DNA from: Actinacidiphila yanglinensis
GTDB taxonomy: Bacteria; Actinomycetota; Actinomycetes; Streptomycetales; Streptomycetaceae
Assembly (NCBI RefSeq): GCF_900107965.1
Contig: NZ_FNVU01000008.1
Span: 1-64,000, forward strand
Length of the DNA: 64,000 nucleotides
Direction: 5' to 3'
This document shows, in pieces, positions 57,911 to 64,000 of the stretch (positions within the stretch are counted from its first letter, which is position 1; every line of letters starts with the position of its first letter). Made by a program: the position numbers and the translations under genes. The notes beneath the pieces are model-generated. The model was given only the letters and a program-made list of their open reading frames with translations. It was not told where the DNA came from and did not search any database.

Positions 57911-58294
57911 TCAGATCCCGGGGTCCTGGACGGGCCGCACCTCGACCGAGCCGCCGAACTCGTACGTCGGGCAGGTGTGGGCCACGGCGACGGCGTCTGC
58001 CAGGGAGGCGGCCTCGAAGACCATGCTGCCGGTCACCAGATCCTTCGACTCCGTGTAGGGGCCGTCGGTGACCGCATGTTCCTGGCCGCGGACCACGGCG
58101 CCCGGGTTGTCGAGCGCGGTTCCGGTGTTGCGCCGACCCTGCCGGGCCAGCTCGTCGGACCAGCGGTACCACTTCTCGACGTGCGCCTGGAGCTCGGAGG
58201 GCGACAGATCCTGCCGGGAGACCGCGCCCCCGCGAAAGATCAGCATGTACTTGCTTCGCAGGGCGTGCTCCCCGCCCGGGGGTTCCGGCGTCAT
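57911..58294 (-). CDS. YCII-domain (DGPF) protein linked to ECF42
   Basis: 127 residues from the ATG at 58294, with GGGGAG upstream. The YCII/DGPF pattern is visible: KYMLIFRGGAVSRQDLSPSELQAHVEKWYRWSDELARQG and AVTDGPYTESKDLVTGSMVFEAASLADAVAVAHTCPTYEFGGSVEVRPV. The hallmark DGPF is DGPY here. DGPF proteins are the usual regulon members and genomic partners of ECF42 sigma factors; their enzymatic role is unknown. The gene lies five bases upstream of the sigma start, one operon. Confidence 0.9.
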   Translation of the reverse strand: MTPEPPGGEHALRSKYMLIFRGGAVSRQDLSPSELQAHVEKWYRWSDELARQGRRNTGTALDNPGAVVRGQEHAVTDGPYTESKDLVTGSMVFEAASLADAVAVAHTCPTYEFGGSVEVRPVQDPGI

Positions 58295-58519
58295 GGCTCC
58301 CCACCGTATCCTCCGCCGGCCTCATCGGCCGCCGCTTCATGGCCGCGCCGCCTCACGGCCTGCGCAAGACGGCACGGCTCGCCGCGCCTCCTGCGGACGA
58401 CTGCCCGGTGGCCGGGCGCATCGGCCGAGCCGGGCCGCCGGTTCGGCGGTCGGCCCCCGCAGCGGCGGGGCTCCCGGGGCTTTGTCCAGACCATTGACGC
58501 GTGCATGGCGACTGGCTAC

Positions 58520-58707
58520 CTTCGGGGAGCGCTCTCCTCGCGGCGCGTCCGCCCCACCGGCACGGCCGTCCCGGCGCCCCCTTCGAGTCCATGGATGACG
58601 AACTCCCGGGCGCCGGAGGCGATTTGGCAACGTTGTCAGGATCGGGTCAGGCAACGTCGCCAGCTCGTCGGGCCGCTCCGGGCCTGCCCCACCCCGCACG
58701 TCGGACG
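58520..58707 (+). repeat. Copy B of a dispersed non-coding repeat
   Basis: Related to 36844-37030 over about 188 bp. Here it lies 100-290 bp upstream of the S53 peptidase gene, so it is probably a promoter/leader unit; copy A may be its relic without a gene. Confidence 0.7.
58625..58638. promoter_or_regulatory. LacI-family-like dyad inside repeat copy B
   Basis: TGGCAACGTTGTCA, a palindrome with one mismatch around the central CG, the shape of LacI-family operators that control secreted hydrolases in Streptomyces. It is 169 bp upstream of the peptidase start. Confidence 0.5.
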
Positions 58708-58806
58708 CGCCCTGTGGCAGAGCGTGCCCGGCGCGTCGGCGGCTCCCGCACGTCCGCCGGCGACGGGCCGGGACCGCCGCCACCCCCCACACGAGCAGGT
58801 GACACC

Positions 58807-60414
58807 TTGAAGAGATCAGTCCAGTGGGTCCTGACGCTGGTCGCGGCGACGGGGCTTGCCGCCGCGTCGCCGGCGGCCCACGCCGCCACCCCGTCCGGCA
58901 CCTCCGCCACCTCCGGCAAAGTGACGACCGCGCACGCGTGTTCCGAGCCGCTGCACCCCGGCGCCCCGGTCTGCTACGCCCTGGTCCGCACCGACCTGCA
59001 CGCGCTCCACGACGACGCACTCTCCCCGAAGGCGACGCCGTCCGGCTACGGCCCCTCGGACCTGCAGCGCGCCTACAACCTGGCCTCCGCCGCCGCATCG
59101 AGCGGCGGCGGTGCCACCGTGGCCGTCACGGAGCTGGCCGACAACCCCAACCTCGAGTCGGACCTCGCCACCTATCGCGCCCAGTACGGCCTGCCCGCGT
59201 GCACCACCGCCAACGGGTGCTTCCGGAAGGTCAACGGGAGCGGGCAGCAGGGCAACTACCCCGGAGGTGACACGGGTTGGGGAACGGAGGCGTCGCTGGA
59301 CGTCGACATGGTTTCCGCGGTGTGCCCGCTGTGCCACATCCTGGTGATCGAGGCCGGCGACCTGGACGCGGCGCAGAACGAGGCGGTGTCCCTCGGCGCC
59401 CACTTCATCTCCAACAGCTGGGGCACCGGCGACGGTTCGGGTGACGCCGGCGCCGACGCCGACTTCAACCACGCCGGGGTCGTGGACGTCGCCAGCACCG
59501 GCGACGGCGGCTACGGGGTGAGCTTCCCGGCCACGTCGAAGTACGTCGTCGCCGCGGGCGGCACCAGCCTGCGCCAGGACTCCGGCACCTCGCGCGGCTG
59601 GACGGAGTCGGCCTGGTCGGGCGCCGGGGCGGGCTGCTCCTCCTGGGAGGCCAAGCCGTCCTGGCAGACCGACACCGGCTGCGGTTCCCACCGGACCGTC
59701 GCGGACGTCTCGGCGGTGGCCGACCCGGCCACGGGCGTGGCGGTCTACGACACCTACGGGCAGGGCGGGTGGTTCGTGGTCGGCGGCACCAGCGCCTCCT
59801 CGCCGATCATCGCCTCGACCTTCGCACTCGCCGGCGCGCCCTCCGCGAGCGCCGCGTCGGTGCTGTACGGCCACGCGTCCGCGCTCAACGACGTGACGTC
59901 GGGGTCGGACGGCTCCTGCAGCCCGTCCTACCTGTGCACCGGAACCGCCGGCTACGACGGCCCGACCGGCCTGGGCACGCCGAACGGCACCGGCGCCTTC
60001 AGCGGCACCGGGGGCAGCGGTCAGGCGACCGGGCCGATCACCTCGGGGATCTCCTCCTCCCTGTGCGTGGACGACCGCTCCTCCAGCACCACGAACCTCA
60101 ATCCCGTGCAGATCTGGGGCTGCAACGGCAGCTCCGCCCAGCAGTGGACCGTCGCCTCCGGCAACACGCTGCAGGCGCTGGGCAAGTGCCTGGACGTCAA
60201 CTCCTCGGGCACCGCGGACGGGTCCACGGTCGACCTCTACGACTGCAACGGCACCGGCGCCCAGGTCTGGCAGCCCCAGTCGAACGGCTCGTTGCTCAAC
60301 CCCAACTCCGGCAAGTGCCTGGACGACCCGAACAGTTCGACGTCCGAGGGCACCCAACTCCAGATCTGGGACTGCAACGGCACCGGCGCGCAGCACTGGA
60401 ACCTGCCCGGCTGA
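58807..60414 (+). CDS. Secreted S53 (sedolisin/kumamolisin-type) peptidase with C-terminal ricin-type lectin
   Basis: 535 residues from a TTG at 58807 after GCAGGTGA. Residues 1-27 are a signal peptide (LTLVAATGLAAASPAAHAA). There is no Pro-kumamolisin domain; the core begins near SGYGPSDLQRAYNL. The active site is present: Glu and Asp in TEASLDVDMVSAVCP (about 158-172), the oxyanion Asp in VASTGDGGYGVSFPATSKYVVAAGG, and the Ser in VGGTSASSPIIAS. The C-terminal 125 residues form a ricin-type trefoil (NSSAQQWTVASGN, KCLDVNSSGTADGSTVDLYDCNGTGAQVWQP, AQHWNLPG). An acid peptidase brought to polysaccharide or glycoprotein surfaces is inferred. A related gene starts at 62738. Confidence 0.9.
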   Translation: MKRSVQWVLTLVAATGLAAASPAAHAATPSGTSATSGKVTTAHACSEPLHPGAPVCYALVRTDLHALHDDALSPKATPSGYGPSDLQRAYNLASAAASSGGGATVAVTELADNPNLESDLATYRAQYGLPACTTANGCFRKVNGSGQQGNYPGGDTGWGTEASLDVDMVSAVCPLCHILVIEAGDLDAAQNEAVSLGAHFISNSWGTGDGSGDAGADADFNHAGVVDVASTGDGGYGVSFPATSKYVVAAGGTSLRQDSGTSRGWTESAWSGAGAGCSSWEAKPSWQTDTGCGSHRTVADVSAVADPATGVAVYDTYGQGGWFVVGGTSASSPIIASTFALAGAPSASAASVLYGHASALNDVTSGSDGSCSPSYLCTGTAGYDGPTGLGTPNGTGAFSGTGGSGQATGPITSGISSSLCVDDRSSSTTNLNPVQIWGCNGSSAQQWTVASGNTLQALGKCLDVNSSGTADGSTVDLYDCNGTGAQVWQPQSNGSLLNPNSGKCLDDPNSSTSEGTQLQIWDCNGTGAQHWNLPG

Positions 60415-60440
60415 CCGCCTTTCCCACCACTCCCGAACGC

Positions 60441-60470
60441 GGCGGGCCCGTCGGTGACGCCGGGCCCGCC
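60441..60470. terminator. Intrinsic terminator after the S53 peptidase gene
   Basis: GGCGGGCCCG (60441-60450) and CGGGCCCGCC (60461-60470) form a perfect 10-bp stem with a 10-base loop, 27 bp after the peptidase stop. Confidence 0.75.
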
Positions 60471-60530
60471 ACCGGCCGTACGCCGACGGCATGTTGACAC
60501 GAGGACCGCGCGGGGGTGAGGGTCGTTCGT

Positions 60531-60550
60531 GGATGGGAGCGCTCCCATCC
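60531..60550. promoter_or_regulatory. CebR-type operator (cello-oligosaccharide-responsive)
   Basis: A perfect 20-bp palindrome centred on TGGGAGCGCTCCCA (60534-60547), identical to the box bound by the LacI-family repressor CebR in Streptomyces and placed 63 bp before the glycoside hydrolase start. This box is established for cellulase genes in the genus; its role here is inferred from identity. Confidence 0.88.
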
Positions 60551-60612
60551 GCTCGCGCGTCCGGCGCTCCCCCACACGGCGCCGGACGAAGGACCCCCCT
60601 TCAGGAGAGTCG

Positions 60613-62544
60613 ATGCGCAATCCCCCCACCCGCACTCCCCTTCGCCGCCTGGCCGCCGGCCTCGCCGTGCCCGTCGTGGTGCTGCTGGCGGCACTGCCCG
60701 CCGCAGCGGCCACGTCCACCCCCCGCGCCCATGCGCACTCCGCCGCGGACACCGGCACCGCGGCCGTCACCGTCGCCGCGGGGACCGACCTGGCGACCGT
60801 GCCCTCGACCGCCGTCGGGCTGAACGCCTCCACCTACGACACCCATGTCACCGACTCCGCCGTGCCGGGTCTGGTGAAGGACGCCGGGGTGGGGCTGATG
60901 CGCTTCCCCGGCGGGACGCAGTCCGACACCTACGACTGGCAGAGCAGCACGGACATCGTCTCGGGCGCCCACCTGCCCACGGACTTCGACGACTTCACGG
61001 CGACGGCCGCCGCCGCCGGGGCGCAGACCATGGTCACGGTCGACTACGGCACCGGCGACCGGGTCGGCGCCACCCGCTCCCCCGCGGAGAGCGGCGCCCA
61101 GGTCGCCGCCGACTGGGTGCGGTACGCGAACGTCGAGCACCACGACCACGTGCAGTACTGGGAGATCGGCAACGAGGTCTACGGCAACGGCACCTACGGC
61201 GGCTCCTGGGAACCCGACGACCACTGCGGGTCCACCTTCCCGCCGCCGACCCAGCCGGACTCCTGCGGCCCGGCGGTCTACGCCCGGACGGCCGCCGGGT
61301 ACATCCGGGCGATGAAGGCGGTCGATCCGACGATCAAGGTCGGTGTGGTGCTGACCGCCCCCGGGAGCTGGCCCGACGGCATCACCGCGCCCGGCAGCCC
61401 CGAACCCTGGAACCAGACCGTGCTCGACGCCCTCGGCTCCTCCGTGGACTTCGCCGACGTCCACTGGTACCCGCAGAACCCGAGCAACGTGACGCCGCCC
61501 GGCCCGACCGACGCGGGACTGCTCGCCGACACCGCGCAGATCCCGGACATTACCGCCTCGTTGCGGTCGGAGTTCGGGCAGTACGCGGGCGACGCCGATC
61601 TGCCGATCATGCTCACCGAGACGAACTCGGTCTCGTCCAACCCGGGCAAGCAGACCCTCAGCGTGGTCAACGCCCTCTACCTGGTGCAGGACTACGCCCA
61701 GTGGACCGGCAACGGGGTCGCCAACGTGGACTGGTGGCAGCTCCACAACGGCATCGTCACCGGCGGCGACAACGGTGCGGATCTCGCCGGCTCCGCGCAA
61801 TACGGCGACTACGGCGTCCTGTCCGACGGATCCTGCGGCGCCGCGCAGGACGGCACGCAGCTGTGCGAGCCGGCGGCGGACACGGCCTTCCCCGCGTACT
61901 ACGGGCTGAAGCTGGCGGGCGCGTTCCTGCACCCGGGCGACACGGTGGTGAAGGCCGCGTCCAGCGCGCCGCTGGTGCAGGCGTACGCGGTGAAGTCCGC
62001 GGGCGGCGGCCTGAAGGTGATGCTCGTCAACGACGATCCGTCGACCACCTACAGCGTCGCCCTGGACTACACCGGCTTCACCCCGGGCTCCGGGGCGCCC
62101 GCCACCGCGACGCTGACCTCCCCGGCCACCGGTATCACCGCCGGCACCGCCGGCTCGGCCACGGCGCAGACCCTGCCGCCGTACACCGCGACGATGCTCA
62201 CCCTGTCGCCGGCCGCGTCCGGGTCCGCGACCTGCAAGGTGGCCTACAGCGTCAATGACTGGGGAACCGGCTTCACCGGCACGGTCACGGTGACCGACAC
62301 CGGTGACCGGCCCGTCGGCGAGTGGGTGCTGGGCTTCTCCTGGCCCGGGAACCAGCGGATCGACAACGGCTGGAGCGCCACCTGGGCGCAGAGCGGCGCC
62401 CAGGTCACGGCGACGGCCCCGCCCTGGAACACGACGCTCCAGCCCGGCGCGTCCGCGACGCTCGGCTTCAACGCCTCCTACAGCGGCACCAACGCCCCGC
62501 CGTCGTCCTTCACGCTCAACGGGGCACCCTGCACCACCGGTTGA
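60613..62544 (+). CDS. Secreted glycoside hydrolase (GH-A clan, arabinofuranosidase-like) with C-terminal CBM2
   Basis: 643 residues from the ATG at 60613 with AGGAGAG upstream. Signal peptide about 1-33 (RRLAAGLAVPVVVLLAALPAAAA). The catalytic barrel has MRFPGGTQSDTYDW, the acid/base Glu in VQYWEIGNEVYG (about 180-191) and the presumed nucleophile Glu in PIMLTETNSVSSNPG, the layout of GH51/GH44-like enzymes. A beta-sandwich follows, and residues about 540-643 are a family-2 cellulose-binding module (CKVAYSVNDWGTGFTGTVTVTDTGDRPVGEWVLGFSWPGNQ...). The CebR box suggests induction by cello-oligosaccharides, so the enzyme probably works on cell-wall glycans close to cellulose. Exact family needs a search. 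Confidence 0.85.
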   Translation: MRNPPTRTPLRRLAAGLAVPVVVLLAALPAAAATSTPRAHAHSAADTGTAAVTVAAGTDLATVPSTAVGLNASTYDTHVTDSAVPGLVKDAGVGLMRFPGGTQSDTYDWQSSTDIVSGAHLPTDFDDFTATAAAAGAQTMVTVDYGTGDRVGATRSPAESGAQVAADWVRYANVEHHDHVQYWEIGNEVYGNGTYGGSWEPDDHCGSTFPPPTQPDSCGPAVYARTAAGYIRAMKAVDPTIKVGVVLTAPGSWPDGITAPGSPEPWNQTVLDALGSSVDFADVHWYPQNPSNVTPPGPTDAGLLADTAQIPDITASLRSEFGQYAGDADLPIMLTETNSVSSNPGKQTLSVVNALYLVQDYAQWTGNGVANVDWWQLHNGIVTGGDNGADLAGSAQYGDYGVLSDGSCGAAQDGTQLCEPAADTAFPAYYGLKLAGAFLHPGDTVVKAASSAPLVQAYAVKSAGGGLKVMLVNDDPSTTYSVALDYTGFTPGSGAPATATLTSPATGITAGTAGSATAQTLPPYTATMLTLSPAASGSATCKVAYSVNDWGTGFTGTVTVTDTGDRPVGEWVLGFSWPGNQRIDNGWSATWAQSGAQVTATAPPWNTTLQPGASATLGFNASYSGTNAPPSSFTLNGAPCTTG

Positions 62545-62564
62545 TCCCGGACGCTTCTCCCGGC

Positions 62565-62589
62565 GCCCCGGCGGGCCTCCCGCCGGGGC
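62565..62589. terminator. Intrinsic terminator after the CBM2 hydrolase gene
   Basis: GCCCCGGCGGG (62565-62575), loop CCT, CCCGCCGGGGC (62579-62589): a perfect 11-bp stem 20 bp after the stop. Confidence 0.82.
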
Positions 62590-62737
62590 ACCGTCACGCA
62601 CTGACGGCGCCAACTGGTCTGCGTCCAGGGCCCATTGACATGTCTAGTCCATTGGATCCACTGTGTGGCGACAGTGCCCCTTGTGGTGTCGTCGCACGCG
62701 AGGGGCGTCTTCCGCTGAGTCCATACGGGAGTGGCCG

Positions 62738-64000
62738 GTGCGCGAAAAAGGAAGATCGGGATTCTTCGCGGGGCGAAGGGTGCGAGGCGGGCGGGCGCTT
62801 CTCGGCGCCGTCGCGGCGGCGGTGGCGGTGCTGGGGCTGCAGGCGCCCGCGGCCGTTGCCCAGCCGGCACCCCAGACGGGCGGCAGCGCGGGCGGGAGCG
62901 CGGGCGCCCCGTCGTACAGGCCCGTCTGCGGTACCCCGCAGCCGGGCGACTTCGCCTGCTTCGCTCTGCGCCGTACCGACGTGTCCGCGGCCCGCGGGGC
63001 GCGGGTCGCCACCGCGCCCGCCGGGTACGGGCCGGGCGACCTGCAGAGCGCCTACAATCTCCCGGCCGGCGGCGGCGCGGGCCGGACCGTCGCGATCGTC
63101 GACGCCTACGACGACCCCGCCGCGGAGGCCGATCTCGCCGCCTACCGGGCGCAGTTCGGCCTGCCCGCGTGTACCTCGGCCGACGGCTGCTTCACCAAGG
63201 TCGACCAGCGCGGGGGCAGCGCCTACCCGCAGCCGGACCCGAGTTGGGCCGGGGAGATATCCCTCGACCTCGACATGGTCTCCGCGATAGCCCCCCAGGC
63301 ACACATCCTCCTGGTCGAGGGGGACGACCCGAGTGGCGACAATCTCGGCGCGGCGGTCGACACCGCGGTGGCGCTCGGCGCGAAGTACGTCTCCAACTCC
63401 TACGGCACCGACTACCGGGCGGGCCCGGGCAGCGGCGAGGACCCGTCGGAGACGACCGCGCTCGACGCCCACTACGACCACCCGGGTGTCGCCGTCGTGG
63501 CCTCCTCCGGCGACTACGGCTACGGCGTCGCCTACCCCGCGGCCTCGCAGTTCGTCACCTCCGTCGGTGGCACCTCGCTGAGCCGCGACGGGAGCAGCGC
63601 GCGCGGCTGGTCCGAGGCGGCCTGGGCGCAGGCCGGCTCCGGATGCTCGCTCTACGAGCCCAAGCCGGCCTTCCAGCAGGACACCGGTTGCGACCACCGC
63701 GCCGTCGCCGACGTCTCCGCGGTCGCCGACCCGGCGACCGGGGTCGCGGTCTACCAGACCTACGGCGGCAGCGGCTGGGGCGTGTTCGGCGGCACCAGCG
63801 CGTCGTCGCCCGTCATCGCGTCGGTCTACGCGGACGCGGCCACCCCGGTCGCGGGCACGTACCCCAACGCCTACCCGTACGCCGACCGCGACGGGCTCAA
63901 CGACGTCACGACGGGGAGCAACGGCGGTTGCGACCCGGCCTACCTGTGCAAGGCCGGCGCGGGCTACGACGGTCCCACCGGCCTGGGCACCCCGAACGGC
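62738..64000 (+). CDS. Secreted S53 peptidase 2 (3' end outside window)
   Basis: The frame from a GTG at 62738 (GGGAG six bases upstream) is open to the window end, 421 codons. Signal peptide about 1-43 after an Arg-rich start (ALLGAVAAAVAVLGLQAPAAVA). Core as in the gene at 58807: GYGPGDLQSAYNL, Glu/Asp in GEISLDLDMVSAIAP, oxyanion Asp in VASSGDYGYGVAYPAASQFVTSVGGTSL, Ser in FGGTSASSPVIAS, then GLNDVTTGSNGGCDPAYLCKAGAGYDGPTGLGTPNG. Like its paralogue it lacks a Pro-kumamolisin domain. Whether it also ends with a lectin module cannot be seen. The copies differ by about one third of residues, so the duplication is not recent. Confidence 0.9.
   Translation, partial: MREKGRSGFFAGRRVRGGRALLGAVAAAVAVLGLQAPAAVAQPAPQTGGSAGGSAGAPSYRPVCGTPQPGDFACFALRRTDVSAARGARVATAPAGYGPGDLQSAYNLPAGGGAGRTVAIVDAYDDPAAEADLAAYRAQFGLPACTSADGCFTKVDQRGGSAYPQPDPSWAGEISLDLDMVSAIAPQAHILLVEGDDPSGDNLGAAVDTAVALGAKYVSNSYGTDYRAGPGSGEDPSETTALDAHYDHPGVAVVASSGDYGYGVAYPAASQFVTSVGGTSLSRDGSSARGWSEAAWAQAGSGCSLYEPKPAFQQDTGCDHRAVADVSAVADPATGVAVYQTYGGSGWGVFGGTSASSPVIASVYADAATPVAGTYPNAYPYADRDGLNDVTTGSNGGCDPAYLCKAGAGYDGPTGLGTPNG

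Larger units (their letters stand above)
58295..58806. other. 512-bp intergenic region ahead of the secreted peptidase gene
   Basis: It must contain promoters for the leftward DGPF-sigma unit and for the rightward S53 peptidase gene. It holds the repeat copy B (58520-58707) and a LacI-like dyad (58625-58638). The remainder is GC-rich without a clear gene. Confidence 0.6.

Noticed and set aside
60601..62613. 670-codon minus-strand frame
   Set aside because: Antisense to the CBM2 hydrolase gene, whose signal peptide, active site and CBM are unmistakable.
1..64000. tRNA, rRNA, CRISPR, transposase, integrase or phage genes
   Set aside because: I looked for their usual signatures and saw none; a covariance-model scan would be the decisive check.

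Overview
The window is high-GC actinobacterial DNA of Streptomyces type. The signs are strong third-position G/C bias, frequent GTG and TTG starts, many small ECF sigma/membrane-partner pairs, abundant one-component regulators (GntR, TetR, LysR, HxlR), secreted polysaccharide hydrolases with ricin-type or CBM2 modules, and a CebR-type palindrome. I see no rRNA, tRNA, CRISPR array, transposase or phage gene, and no classical antibiotic cluster. It reads as accessory chromosome: catabolic islands, redox and stress modules, and several decaying genes.

Layout. 1-8 kb: a cut alpha/beta hydrolase, an SDR and a dienelactone-hydrolase-like protein (both with changed active sites), a large NB-ARC/TPR NTPase, a small secreted ricin-fold protein, a beta-helix gene remnant, a DEAD-box RNA helicase and a thioredoxin-fold protein without CxxC. 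8-15.4 kb: a sugar/sugar-acid island (Gfo/Idh, frameshifted SMP-30 lactonase, secreted GH51 arabinofuranosidase, remnants of an ABC permease and a mandelate-racemase-type dehydratase, GntR regulator, SDR, zinc dehydrogenase). Much of its uptake and dehydration part appears lost. 15.4-18.1 kb: an ECF sigma factor with membrane partner, then a broken uridine-kinase gene.

18.2-36.5 kb is the most interesting part: an 18-kb catabolic island with two FCD-type GntR regulators, a thiolase-like protein without its nucleophilic Cys paired with a DUF35 protein, a LIV-type ABC importer whose permease (LivM) and ATPase (LivG) are one polypeptide, and a ten-gene operon. The operon encodes an MBL lactonase-like protein, SDR, two hydroxyisobutyrate-type dehydrogenases, cupin, two carboxymuconolactone-decarboxylase-family proteins, a crotonase, a tandem CoA-transferase and a PrpF-type isomerase, mostly with 4-nt start/stop overlaps. 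All its promoter regions carry variants of one palindrome, ATTGTCTGACAAT, so the blocks look like a single regulon. I infer import of an organic acid, CoA activation, hydration, redox steps and retro-aldol cleavage; the substrate is unknown.

36.5-50.3 kb: a GPP34 protein, a GFA-family protein, and a redox island with an alcohol dehydrogenase, three paralogous F420H2:NADP-oxidoreductase-like proteins, an epimerase, an SDR, an FMN azoreductase and LysR/TetR/HxlR regulators with recognisable dyads, plus an ECF sigma pair and a DUF4097 protein. 50.3-58.3 kb: a membrane-anchored Sel1-repeat NTPase, a 39-residue membrane peptide, an epoxide hydrolase divergent from a TetR gene across twin operators, a DHFR-like protein, an uncharacterised protein and an ECF42-type sigma/DGPF pair. 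58.3-64 kb: a secreted degradative cluster of two S53 peptidases (the second cut by the window end) flanking a CBM2 glycoside hydrolase preceded by a perfect CebR-type box. A 188-bp non-coding repeat links the upstream region of the first peptidase to the gene-free stretch at 36.8-37.0 kb.
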